From: Mallotus nudiflorus
Lineage: Eukaryota; Streptophyta; Magnoliopsida; Malpighiales; Euphorbiaceae
Length of the DNA: 64,000 nt
NCBI GenBank assembly: GCA_947683625.1
Contig: CANTUR010000633.1
Location: forward strand, 62,001-126,000
Direction of reading: 5' to 3'
Part shown: one piece after another, positions 9,691-21,245 of the stretch
Position numbering within the stretch: the stretch's first letter is position 1
Layout: each line of letters begins with the position of its first letter
The notes under the pieces: generated by a model
Seen by the model: the letters and a program-made list of their open reading frames with translations, nothing else
What the model was told of the DNA's origin: nothing
Databases searched by the model: none
Position numbers and translations under genes: made by a program

Positions 9691-12570
9691 TTACACACAA
9701 ATGTCAAACTTTGCTTTTATATATATATAAAAAAAAATGCAGAAGACATTTATTTTAATACATGAAGGATCAAATAGAACCTTATTAATCACAACCTCAA
9801 TTAACCGTATCATCACTCTAGCCATACAGGGTCACTTAATTCCAAGAGATCATTTATTCCATTTTGGATAGTAGACTGGCCTCGAGACACTAAGTCAATC
9901 GAGCTCTAGCAGTCTGACTGTCAGTGTGATTGGCCTCGAGACACTTGGTCAACCGAGCTCCAACAATCACATTATCAATCACATCACATCTCAATCAATC
10001 AATCATATCATTCTCAATCAAATTGTAATCACCATAAATAATTCTCACTCAACCCTAATCTATCACATCGGTACGTACACGATCCTAGTGCTGCCCACTA
10101 AGTAGCACGTTCTATTGATATCCTTCATTTAAAATAAATCATACATACGAAAAAATAAATAATGTAAAATGACATTCATAATAGTAAAATAAACCATATA
10201 TATATCAGAAATATACTTAAAATAAACCAAGTATATTTCGGGTATATATATGTCAAATAAAACATGAAATATACCAAAGATAAACCATTGATATATTTAA
10301 AAACAATTTAAGTATAAATTAATAATAAAACATGCATTTACTTAGAAATATACCTAAAATATACTAAAATATACCCTAAGTACACAAATCATTTAATAAA
10401 ATAATTATGAATAAATATATATTTAAAACATGTATATGTACTAAAACATGCATTTAGTTTGACATATATCAAAAAATATACTAAAAATAAACCTAATTAT
10501 CTAACATGCATATATAAAAAATAAACCCTAAATATACCAATGGTATAGTAAATGTATATAGAAAATATGCAAACATATATATCAAGATATACTAAAAATA
10601 AACCAAAAATATACCAAATCATATTATAAATTTAATTACTTTTAAAAACATATAATGAAAATAAAAATCCTAAGTCATGCATCCTAAATGCAATGCATAT
10701 ATATACAGTATAATAACTCACTAATTCACGCTCCACGAGATAGACTCAGCGGGTATGATCCGATAGGCCTTGATCTCGACGTAACTAGAAAAATAAAATA
10801 ATAACAACAATCAGAATAAACTTTTAACTCTACGATTCTAGGATTACTATAGAAAGACTAAATCAAAAATTCAAAACTAGACTCGAACCGGTTGTCACGT
10901 TTTATGAGAAATCTATTGAAAATGTCAACAGAGTTTCCTTTGTAAAACGGATATCTCCTTACAAAAGTAAGGTTGATCCTACACAGAAAATACACTTCTA
11001 AAATCAAAAAATACTCAACACCTTGGGTTGGGACTCCAAACTCCACAAATCCCCAACCGACGTTCACAAAACACAAACCAACAATATTAAACAGTAAAAT
11101 AATAAAAATCATCAAAACCCATAAAAATATTTAAAAACCTTTATTTTCCAACTAAAGCATAAAAGTCTAATTTAAATAAATAATATTTGATAATAAAAAT
11201 TCATAAATGAAATAAAATCCCCATTTTACAATTGAATTAATATAAATTGCAAATAATATTTAAAATCACAATTTAACATCACAAAAATAATAAAATACAC
11301 ATTTAGTCTCAAAATAATAAATACACATACATAATATTCTAAAATTATCATAATTAATTAATAAAATCTCAAATATTATATAATATTAATAAAAATTCAA
11401 TTTTTACAATTGTTCAATATAACATAATAAAATTCACATTTAATTGCTTAAATAGTTTAATTATATAATAAAATTAGTTTAAAACCCATTTTTATCACCC
11501 AAACAATAAATAATATATATTTAAAAATAATTTTTTAAAATTAGTATTAATTAGTCAAAAATAGTAAATAATTTGTAAAATCATTTTAATACCTTAAATA
11601 ATTATAAAACTTTAAAACATAATGTTTAACTATAATCTTAACAAAATTACATATTTAACCCTATAATACAAAATATCCAATATACTAAATAATTTTCTCA
11701 AAAATTATATAAAATCATTAAAATTATTTAATCAACATATAATATACTAATATCAACCAAAACACATATTTATCCAATAATTTCAACAAAAATACATATT
11801 TAACCTAATAATTCAAATTACACATAAATTATATAAAATTTCATAAAAATTATATAAAGTCATAAAAATTATTTTATCAACTAAAACACACAATTAAACT
11901 CTAAATTCAACCAAAATACACATTTAACTCAATTATCCAATATTTACATAAACTATAAATATTTCTAAAAATTACACAATATTCTCAAAAATTATTTTCT
12001 TTACTCTAAAATTAATATTAACTCACAATAACACCAATTCAATGAATTTTATAATTAAATAAATTAATTTACAAAAATTAGTAAATAATAATAAAATAAA
12101 AAAATTAACAAAATTTCAAATAAATTCTAAAAATAAAAAAAAATCATATAGATTAATCATTTAGGAACAACATTTGTTAAGGTAGATTAACAGAATCACA
12201 CAAGATCAACCGAAAAAAATGGAAAAACCCTAAAACTAAAATAAAAAATCAACTAAAACTCACCAAAGATCAAGTTAGAGCTAAAACCAAGCTCGGGATC
12301 AACCTTCTCAGAGCTTAAGGAATTGAATGGCACCAGAAAAGGTAGCTCCCGTCGTCTGTGATGCCTCTAGTGACCACCAACACAGCTGCTGCCGCTGTTA
12401 ATTCTGCAAGCCCCGGCGACCTAAGAAGAATAAGAAGAAGGCGATGACAGAGGAAGGTAGGTGGTCAGCGTGAAGAACGGAGAGGCACACCAATGGTAAA
12501 AAAGTCGAACGTGCGGGAAAGGAGGGTTGGTTGCATTTTGGTTCTTGATTTCTTGCGTTTTGTATGTATT

Positions 12571-12606
<36 letters not shown>

Positions 12607-13409
12607 ATAACAAAACTTTATATTATAATAAATCTCCACCACACAATAAATAAATATGTCACACACACACACACACATATATATATATAAACACACATAG
12701 ACATTAACACTTAAAAATATAACATTTACATAAACAATAAATAATAATAATACCAATAATGTAATTCAATAAAAATAATAATATTAAAATAATAATACAC
12801 ATAAACTAGTGTCATTAAAATAATACTAATGATATTAATAAAAATAATAACTATCATAATAATAACACACAACACATTTGAAATTAACAACAATATAAAC
12901 ACTATTTATGAAATAATTTAATAATGCAATAATTTAATAATGCAATAATGTAAATCAATAAAAATAAAATAATAATGATGTACTCAAAATATTAATATTA
13001 AAATAATACTGTGATAATAATATTGCATAATAATTATAATAATAACTCGCATAAAATAACAATGACAACAATAACATTAAGAATGGTAGTGGAATAATTT
13101 AAAAATATTAATAATACTTAAAATAATGTCAGTTAATAAAATAATATTATTACTTAAAAAACAATATTAAAATAACCATGCTCTAAATTAATGTTATTAA
13201 AATAATAGTATTCAAAAATAATAAATATACACAATGAAATTTAAACGTCCAAAATAATAAGTTCCAAAATAATATATTTACATAGAAAATTTAATTAAAC
13301 ATAAAATAATAATAATTAATCACAAAATAGCAAAATAATTAAATTTTAAATTTTATTACACTGCATATCTCATTATATAATAAAATAGTTTAAAAACTAG
13401 GTTATTACA
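9178..13409 (-). mobile_element. Solo LTR, divergent subfamily (4232 bp)
   Basis: It starts TGTCACGACC at 9178 and ends GTTATTACA at 13409, the same terminal pattern as the Tekay LTRs but with clear divergence (on the - strand it starts TGTAATAACC, not TGTAATATCC). There is no internal coding region, primer site or polypurine tract, so it is a solo LTR. It shares the duplicated GAGACACT/GAGCTC block (about 9885-9965) and ACAACATTTG (near 12167). It is longer than the others because of AT-rich AAT-type low-complexity sequence (12700-13370). Flanks AGCGT and TGCAT agree at three of five positions, so the target duplication is doubtful. Confidence 0.75.
9648..9690. repeat. (TA)n(CA)n microsatellite
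   Basis: A run of TA followed by CA dinucleotides inside the solo LTR. Similar mixed TG/TA and CA/TA runs occur at 12567-12606 and 12658-12690. Confidence 0.9.
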
Positions 13410-13868
13410 TGCATGATCTTGGTGGCTGACTGAGAGAAGAAGAAAGAGAAGAAGAAGAAGAAGAAGAAGAAGAAGAAGAAGAAGAAGAAGAGAGAGGAAG
13501 AAAAGACTTGACCTGATTTCTGCTTTTGACTTTTCTATTTTTTTAATTTAATTATAAAATTACTAAAATGCCCTTCAATTGAAATTAAAAAAATAATAAC
13601 AATAATAACAATGATAATAATAACAATGTTAACAATAATAATACTAATAATAATATTAGTAACAATGATAACAATAATAATAACTTTAATATTATTAAGT
13701 AATAGAACTCCCACGTATAATAAATTATTTTATGTAAACAATTTCTTAGAATAAAATACATAAATAATATTAACAAATAATAATAATAATATATACATAA
13801 AATTTAAAATTATTAACACTGCATATCTCAAAATAGTTTAATATTATTTAAAATACAAGATTATTACA
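13410..13868 (-). repeat. Old LTR fragment (right piece)
   Basis: This continues the fragment at 8221-9177. It opens with a purine-rich, leader-like segment containing a GAA microsatellite (13448-13491), runs through AT-rich DNA and ends TTATTACA at 13868, the family terminus. The sequence just before it (cactgcatatctc, 13819-13831) matches the conserved subterminal CACTGCATATCCC. Immediately beyond 13868 the LINE sequence starts, so this LTR was inserted into the LINE RT region. Confidence 0.65.
13448..13491. repeat. (GAA)n microsatellite
   Basis: An almost uninterrupted GAA/AAG repeat of about 44 bp, inside a purine-rich stretch from 13430 to 13505. Confidence 0.95.
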
Positions 13869-14660
13869 TTAGCATAGAGTATGAAAAGATATAGGGAGAG
13901 CGGATCTCCTTGGCATAACCTATGAGTAGGAACAATAGGACCAACAAGAGTGCCATTGAAAATAACATTATAAGTGACCAAAGAGATGCATAACATAATT
14001 CTTTGTATCCAACGATCATTGAATTTGTTAAAACCGTAATTCGTTTAAGGTAGCACCATTCGAGCCTATCATAGGCTTTTGACATATCCAATTTAAGAGC
14101 AACTATACCCCTTTTCCCTTTCTTTTTACATTTGAGGTGACAAATGACCTCATAAGCTATAAAAATATTATTCGTGATTGCCCTTCCTGTTACAAAAGCA
14201 CTTTATACTTCAGAAATAAAAAAAAGGCAGAAGAGGTTTTAACCTATTAACCAATACTTTATAAATGATTTTATACAATACATTTCACAAGGCTATAGGC
14301 CTCAAATCAGCCATGGTTTCCATGTTCTCTTTTTTGGGAATCAAAACAATAGAAGTAAGATTAAGATCCGAAGGGAAAACTTCTGTCATTATAAAATCTT
14401 GACAAAAATAGACTACCTCCTTACCTAACATAGGCTAGAATTTTTGAAAAAATACAGGATTATAACCATTTGGACCCACTGATTTTTTGGGGTGCATATC
14501 AATAACAGCTTGCCATACCTCCATATTAGATAAAGGCTTATTCAGCTCATCATTTTATGAATTTAAGACTTGAGGCAAACACAGATTCATAAGAGAATCC
14601 AAATTATCCACTGATGACTTGAAAATGGTAGAGAAATACTCCAAAATAATATTGCCAATG
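13869..14660 (-). pseudogene. L1-type LINE ORF2 fragment, reverse transcriptase part
   Basis: On the - strand this decodes to plant LINE reverse transcriptase: the Asp-Met-Ser-Lys-Ala-Tyr-Asp-Arg-Leu-Glu-Trp motif (near 14060-14091), a weak Pro-Tyr-Ile-Phe region close to 13890 that corresponds to the usual Gly-Asp-Pro-Leu-Ser-Pro-Tyr block, and upstream residues matching Asn-Gly-Phe and similar RT motifs (near 14460). Frameshifts and stops are frequent. Its right end (14660) is cut by the solo LTR insertion. Reading on at 21231-21245 and 32670 restores the frame. Its left end is cut by the old LTR at 13868, and the 3' third of ORF2 is outside the window. Confidence 0.85.
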
Positions 14661-15679
14661 TGTCACGACCCAAAACAGGGGCCATGACCGGCGCTAGGGA
14701 ACGAGAATTCTTTCGAATCCGGAACCCGTAGCAAGCCTAAAATAAAATAAAATAAAACATGCAATAGTAATAATAACAACACAATTAACTAAAATATTAT
14801 ACAGCGGAATAAAATCATAAATATCAAAATAATATTTCCACCAAATGAAATTAAATCAAATCCTCATCTCATATATAAATAAACTCTTTTAATACAAATC
14901 CAGTTCAAATTCTTAAAATACATAACTCATACAAATATAATATAATATCTTTTAATAATTTTACGACTACTGCAGTATCTAGATCATAAACTAAAATTCA
15001 AGTGAGCAGTTTACATAATAAAGCCGGGGCGGAAGAAATTCGGCATACAGGCCTGCTACTGAGGTCTGAAGAAGATGACTCTCCTGAAAAATAGTCAACG
15101 GAGGGGAGTCATACCTCACTGAGTGAATTACTATAATATATATACATGCATACTAAATGACAATGCATACAGTCAATAGTATATATATAAATATATATAC
15201 AAGCAAATACACACAGATGCAATAAAAATCATTTATATATTTTTTATTGAAAATCACAGTTTATGAAGGATTAAATTGAACCCTAGAAAATCACAACCTC
15301 AAACAGTGTTAGAAAACACTCTAACCATAGAGGCTCACTTATTCCAATATATTCACTTATTCCATTTGGACAGTAGACTGGCCTCGAGACACTAAGTCAA
15401 CCGAGCTCCAGCAGTCTAACTGTCAGTGTGATTGACCCCGAGACACTTGGTCAACCGAGCTCCAGCAATCACACTCCCAAATCATATCACACATCAGATA
15501 AATCAAATTCAATCAATATCCTCAAACAGGTTAGTAATATAACCTAAATGCTATAAGCGTATCGGTACGTACTTGGTCCTAGTGCTACCCACTAGGTAGC
15601 ACGTTCTATTGATATCCTTCATTGAAATATAAAGCATACATTCATAAAAGTAAATAATGCGTGAATTGAATAAAATAGC

Positions 15680-17637
15680 AACATTATAATATCCTGTGTT
15701 TTTAAAATATTTTTATACTGCATCGGGATATGCAGTGTTAATAATTCTATTATATAATATTGATATTTCATGAGCTTTTATTTAATTAAAATTTAATTTT
15801 AATTATTTATCATTATTCTAAGTGATTTACGTAAAATTTTCCCGGGACTTGCATTTTCGGGGAAATTTTCACGTAAATAATTTACTATTAATTATTTTAA
15901 ATAGATTTACGGACTTGCATGAACTCATACATATTTTTAAAATACTAAATAACGTATATTTGTGTAATTATTTATTTAATTAGGGTTTAATTAATTACCC
16001 TAATATTTTATTATTTATGTATTAATTTTATTGTTATTTAATTATTTTTATTTATTATTAAATTTTAAAATATTAAATTATATGTGTGTGGTGTATATTT
16101 AATGTGTGTAATTTAATATTATTTTAATGTATAGTGTAAAGTATATATATATACATATAATATGTTAAAAAAATGAAAATTTTGGAAAATTACCATTTCA
16201 GCCCCTCCCTCTTCCTTCCTCTTCCCGATCGTCTCCTTCTCCCCCTCACCGCTACTAACTCCATTCTCAGGCCGTCTGTGTGCCGCTAGCAGCTCCGCCC
16301 TTCCCAGCCAGCAGCTCCGCCACCTTTCCTTCTCTTCTCCGGCGCCATTTGCCTCTATCATCGCCGGAAAATCGAAAGTTTGCAATTTCTTCACACCTCG
16401 CGATTTCGGCCACCATTTTTGACACCGCTAGTCTCTTTCTTCTCCTTGAGCTCTGGTGAGTGTGATTCCAAGCTTTGTTTCACTTAAAATGGTCTTGATT
16501 TGCTTAGGTTTCAATTTTTCGAATTCGGCCATTTTAGGGTTTTTGATTTTTTGAATTTCAATTTGATTGATTCATGAAAAGTTCCTTCACAAACTTTGTT
16601 CCCCTTAGTTTAATCTACATGTGTGAATTTTTGTGGAAATTTTGGGAATTATTTTGATTTTTGGGTATTTTTGAATATTTTAATATTATTTTCTAATTTT
16701 CAAAAATTAATTAATTAAATTATGAAATTGTGTTTTATGATAAATATAGGTGTTGAAATGAATTATATAAATTTATTTGGAATTTTTATGAATTTCTATG
16801 TATTTATTTTGAATTTAATTAGTTTATGTAATTTTTAAAAAATAGGGTTAATTGTGTTTTTAATTGAAATTAATTGGTTAATTGAGTTTAATTATTGATA
16901 TTATTGATAAATATGTTGAGAAGATTAATTTTTGGATAATTATACTATTTTTGGTGAATTTTTGAAGTAATTATAGTATATTTATATAAATAGGGGTATT
17001 TTGGTAATTTTACATGAAATTGGCTAAAAATGTAATTTAATTGGTTTTAATAGTTATTTAAGGTAAAAAAATGATTTCTACTAATTATTTAGTATTTTTA
17101 ATTAATTAAAACTATTTTTCGTGAATTATTTTCAATTATATATATAATATACGATTTTACTAATAAAATGAGTTTTTATCGGTTTTTACTGTGTTTTAAG
17201 ATTAATTATGTAATTTCTACTTATAAAATGAATTTCTATGATATAAGGGCATTCATGGTATTTCTGAAGTTATTCTGTGATTATGGACCCCGATCGGTAG
17301 ACTGTAGTTTGGAGTCCGACCGAGGGGTTGTGGATTTATTTTGAGCTTGTTTTTCGAAGTGTGTTTCTTTACAGGGTCGACTCTACTCTTTGAGTAGAGA
17401 GATGTCCATTTTACAGGGGAGGTTCTGCCGAATTTTTGATAGAATTCTCGTAAAACATGATGTCCGGTTGAACCCTAATTTCGATTCTGTGTTTAATATT
17501 CTAGATCGAGTTCTAGGATTTTCTGTTAGGGTTATTTTGATTTCTGTCGTTATTGTTTGTTTAGTTGCGCCGAGACCGAGGCCTAGTGGATCAAGCCCGT
17601 TGGATCCATCTCGTGGAGCGCACTAAGTGTGAGTTAC

Positions 17638-17705
<68 letters not shown>

Positions 17706-18981
17706 TTAAGGTGCTTGATTTAGAAATATATGTTATTTTGATTAATTATGCATAAATAACTCAATTAGTATTTAAGTTTATTTTTAGTTTATTTTTGGTT
17801 TATCTTTGGTTTATTTTTAGTATATTGTAAATTATTTGCATGCTTTATTTAACATTTATACTTAAAATGCTTTTAAATATATTTCTAGTTATTTTGTAAT
17901 TATATTGGATTTATTTGACGTATATATACTCGAAATATACCTGGTTTACTTTTGGTATATTTCTAGTATATATATGGTTATTGTTGCTATTATATTTAAA
18001 TTCATGCATCATTTACTTTTATGAATGTATGTTTTATATTTAAAATGAAGGATATCAATAGAACATGCTACCTAGTGGGCAGCACTAGGACCGAGTACGT
18101 ACCGATACGCTTATAGCATTTAGGCTATATTACTAATCATGTGTGGATGTTGATTGGATACGATTATTTGATGTGTGATATGATTTGGGAGTGTGATTGC
18201 TGGAGCTCGGTTGACCAAGTGTCTCGAGGCCAATCACATTGACAGTCAGACTGCTGGAGCTCGGTTGACTTAGTGTCTCGGGGCCAGTCTACTGTCCAAA
18301 TGGATCAAGTGATTATATTGGAATAAGTGAGCCTGTATGGCTAGAGTGTTGTCTAACACTGCTTTGAGGTTGCGATATTCTAGGGTTCTATTTGATCCTT
18401 CATAACTAGTGGTTTTCAGACAAAATATATAAAAATGATTTTATTGCATCTGTGTGTATTTGCCTATATATATAATTATATATACTGTTGACTGTGTATT
18501 GTCATTTAGTATGCATGTATATATATTATAGTAATTCACTCAGTGAGGTCTGACTCCCCTCCGTTGACTATTTTTTTCAGGAGAGTCATCTTCATCAGAC
18601 CTCAGTAGCAGGCCTGTACGCTGGATTTCTTCCGCTCCGGCTTCTTTATGTAAACTGCTCACTTGAGTTTTATTTTTATAATCTAGACACTGCAGTAGTT
18701 GTATAAAGTCGTGAGATATGTACTTTAAATATTTGAACTGAAACTTGTATTATCGGATTTATTTATATATATGAGATATGGATTTGATTTAAATCTCGTG
18801 GTGGATTATTATTTTTATATTTATGATTTTATTCCGCTGCATAATATTTTACTTAAATGTGTTGCTATTATTTCTACTGCATATTTTATTTTATTTTTAG
18901 GCTTGCTACGGGTTCCGGATTCGAAAGAATTCTCGTTCCCTAGCGCCGGTCATGGTCCCTGTTTTGGGTCATGACAAACAT
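15680..18981 (+). mobile_element. Nested solo LTR in the opposite orientation, with AACAT duplication
   Basis: The LTR body is 15685-18976 (3292 bp), flanked by AACAT at 15680-15684 and 18977-18981. It reads left to right: TATAATATCC (TG mutated to TA), GC-rich leader 16196-16450, GGTGAGTGTG at 16455, an acceptor-like TTTCTTTACAG ending at 17374, hairpin CTCTACTC-TTT-GAGTAGAG at 17381-17399, a long TA run at 17639-17703, the duplicated block near 18200-18290, and terminus GGGTCATGACA. The host LTR continues on both sides without loss. Confidence 0.9.
17639..17703. repeat. (TA)n microsatellite, about 64 bp
   Basis: An uninterrupted TA run inside the nested solo LTR, at the place where other family members have a short TATATA run. 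It is therefore an expansion in this copy. AT runs like this can form cruciforms and are prone to assembly error. Confidence 0.97.
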
Positions 18982-21230
18982 AAACCATATATATACTAGA
19001 AATATACCAAAAATAAACCAGGTATATTTTGAGTATATATACGTCAAAGAAATCCAGATAGATTATGAAATAAACTAGAAATATATTCAAAAATATTTTA
19101 AACCTAATTTATTAGTAAAACATGCATATAATTGAAAATATACCGAAAATAAACTAAAAATAAACCAAAATAAACAAAAAATGAACTTAAATACTAATTA
19201 AATTATTTATGCATAATTAATCAAAATAAAACATACAGTTCTAAATCATGCACCCTAAAGCGCATATATATATATATATATATATAGAATAGTAACTCAC
19301 AATTATTGCGCTACTCGAGATGGGTCCGATGGGCCTGGTCCACTAGGCCTCAGTCTCGACGCAACTAAACAAACAAATAACAACAGGAATCAGAATAAAT
19401 CTAATGGAAACTCCTAAAAACTCGATCTAAATTACTAGACACAGGATTAAATCAGAAGCCAACCGGACATCACATTTTACGAGAATTCTACCGAAAATCT
19501 GATAGAACCTCCCTTATAAAATGGACATCTCTCTATTCAAAGAGTAGAGTCGGCCCTGCAAAGAAACACACTTCGAAAATAAACACAAAACACAACCACA
19601 ATCCCTCGGTCGGACTCCAAACTACAATTTACCGATCGAGGTCCACAATTCATAGAATATTTACAAAAAAAATACAGAAAATACCATTACATGATAAAAA
19701 TACATTTTATAAGTAGGAATTACATAATTAACCCTAAAACACAGTAAAAACCGATAAAAACTCATCTATTTAGAAAAATCGTATATTATATATATAATTT
19801 GAAAATAATTTTTGAAAAATAGTTTTAATTAGTTAAAAATACTAAATAATTTGTGGAAATCATTTTTATACCCTAATAAACTATTAAAACCAATTTAATT
19901 ACATTTTTAGCCAATTTAGGATAAAATTACCAAAATACCCCTATATATATAAATATACTAAAATTAATCCAAAAATTCACCAAAAATAATATAATTACAA
20001 AAAATTAATTTTCTTAACATATTTGTCAATAATGTCACTAAATAAACTTAATTAACCAATTAATTTCAATTAAAAACATAATTAACCCTATTTTTCCAAA
20101 ATTACATAAACTATATAAATTCAAAATAAATACATAAAAATTCACAAAAATTCTAAATAAATTTCTATAATTCATTTCAACACCTATATTTATCATAAAA
20201 CACAATTTCATAATTAATTAAATAAATTTTCGAAAATTAGAAAATAATAATAAAATATTCAAAAATACCCAAAAATCAAAATAAACTCCAAAAATTATAC
20301 AAAAATTCATACATGAAGATTAAGCTAATGGGAACAACATTTGTGAAGGAATTTTTCATGAATCAATCAATTGAAGCTCAAAAAAAAATAAAAACCCCTA
20401 ATAGGCCAAAATTGCAAAATCGAAACCTAGGCAAATCTAGACCATTTTAAGTGAAACAAAGCTTGGAATCACACTCATCAGAGCTTAAGGAGAAGAAAGA
20501 GATTGGCGATGTTGAAAATAGTGGCCGAAAAAGCTGTGAACGACGGTGGCTTCAAGTTTCGGTCTTCTAGCCAAAACAGGCTTCAAACGACGCCGGAGAA
20601 GGAAGAAAAGGCGGTGGAGCTGCTGGCTGGGAAGGGCGGAGCTCAGGGCGGAACACCAATGACCTAAAAATGAGATGGCAGGCGGTGGTGATGGCAAAAC
20701 GGTAATTTTTGTTAACTTTATTTTTTTGTTAAATGAATAAGTATATATGTATATATGTATATATATATATCCAAACCAAATATTATAATAATATAAATTC
20801 CCACACATATTAAATATACATCACACACATAATTTAATATATTAAATAATTTATACACTAAAAAAATAATTAAATAATATTAAAACTAATAATAAATAAT
20901 AAAAATTAGGGTAATTACTTAAACCCTAGTTTAATTTAAATATATACACATATATACACTCTATTTAGTACTTTAAAAATATATATGAGTTCATGCAAGT
21001 CCATAAAATTGTTTAAAATAATGAATATTAAATTATTTACGTATTAATTTCTCCGAAAATAACATTCTCGGGAAAATTTTACATAAAACACTTAAAATAA
21101 TATAAATAATTAAAATAAACTTTAAATAAATATCAACTCAGAAAAATATCAAAGATATATATATACAAAAATTATTAACACTGCATATCCTGATGCAGTA
21201 TTAAAATATTTAAAAACTCAGGATATTACA

Positions 21231-21245
21231 TAATGGAAAGCACAT
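21231..21245 (-). pseudogene. 15-bp LINE remnant between two LTR elements
   Basis: Only 15 bases separate the solo LTR (ends 21230) from Tekay copy 2 (starts 21246). They comprise the right-hand TAATG duplication of the former, five bases, and the left CACAT duplication of the latter. Joined to 14660 on one side and 32670 on the other, they restore a continuous LINE frame (Trp-His-Asp-Asp-Val-Leu-Ser-Ile-Gly-Asn-Ile-Ile), so they belong to the LINE. Confidence 0.85.

Larger units (their letters stand above)
14661..21230 (-). mobile_element. Solo LTR of the Tekay family, interrupted by a second solo LTR
   Basis: It starts TGTCACGACC at 14661 and ends GGATATTACA at 21230. Without the nested copy at 15685-18976 and one duplicated target it is about 3.27 kb, the length of the other family LTRs. 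Flanking pentamers are CAATG (14656-14660) and TAATG (21231-21235), a target duplication with one C/T difference. No internal region is present, so the full element was probably lost by LTR-LTR recombination. Its leader is at about 20690-20480 and has lost the GGTGAGTG donor-like motif. Confidence 0.88.

Noticed and set aside
12398..12756. Open frames at the GC-rich and TG/TA-rich part of the solo LTR
   Set aside because: They are mainly translated dinucleotide repeats (Thr-His, Ile-Tyr runs) and have no similarity to known proteins.
9173..13414. Firm target duplication for the solo LTR at 9178-13409
   Set aside because: Flanks AGCGT and TGCAT match at only three of five positions; left as doubtful.
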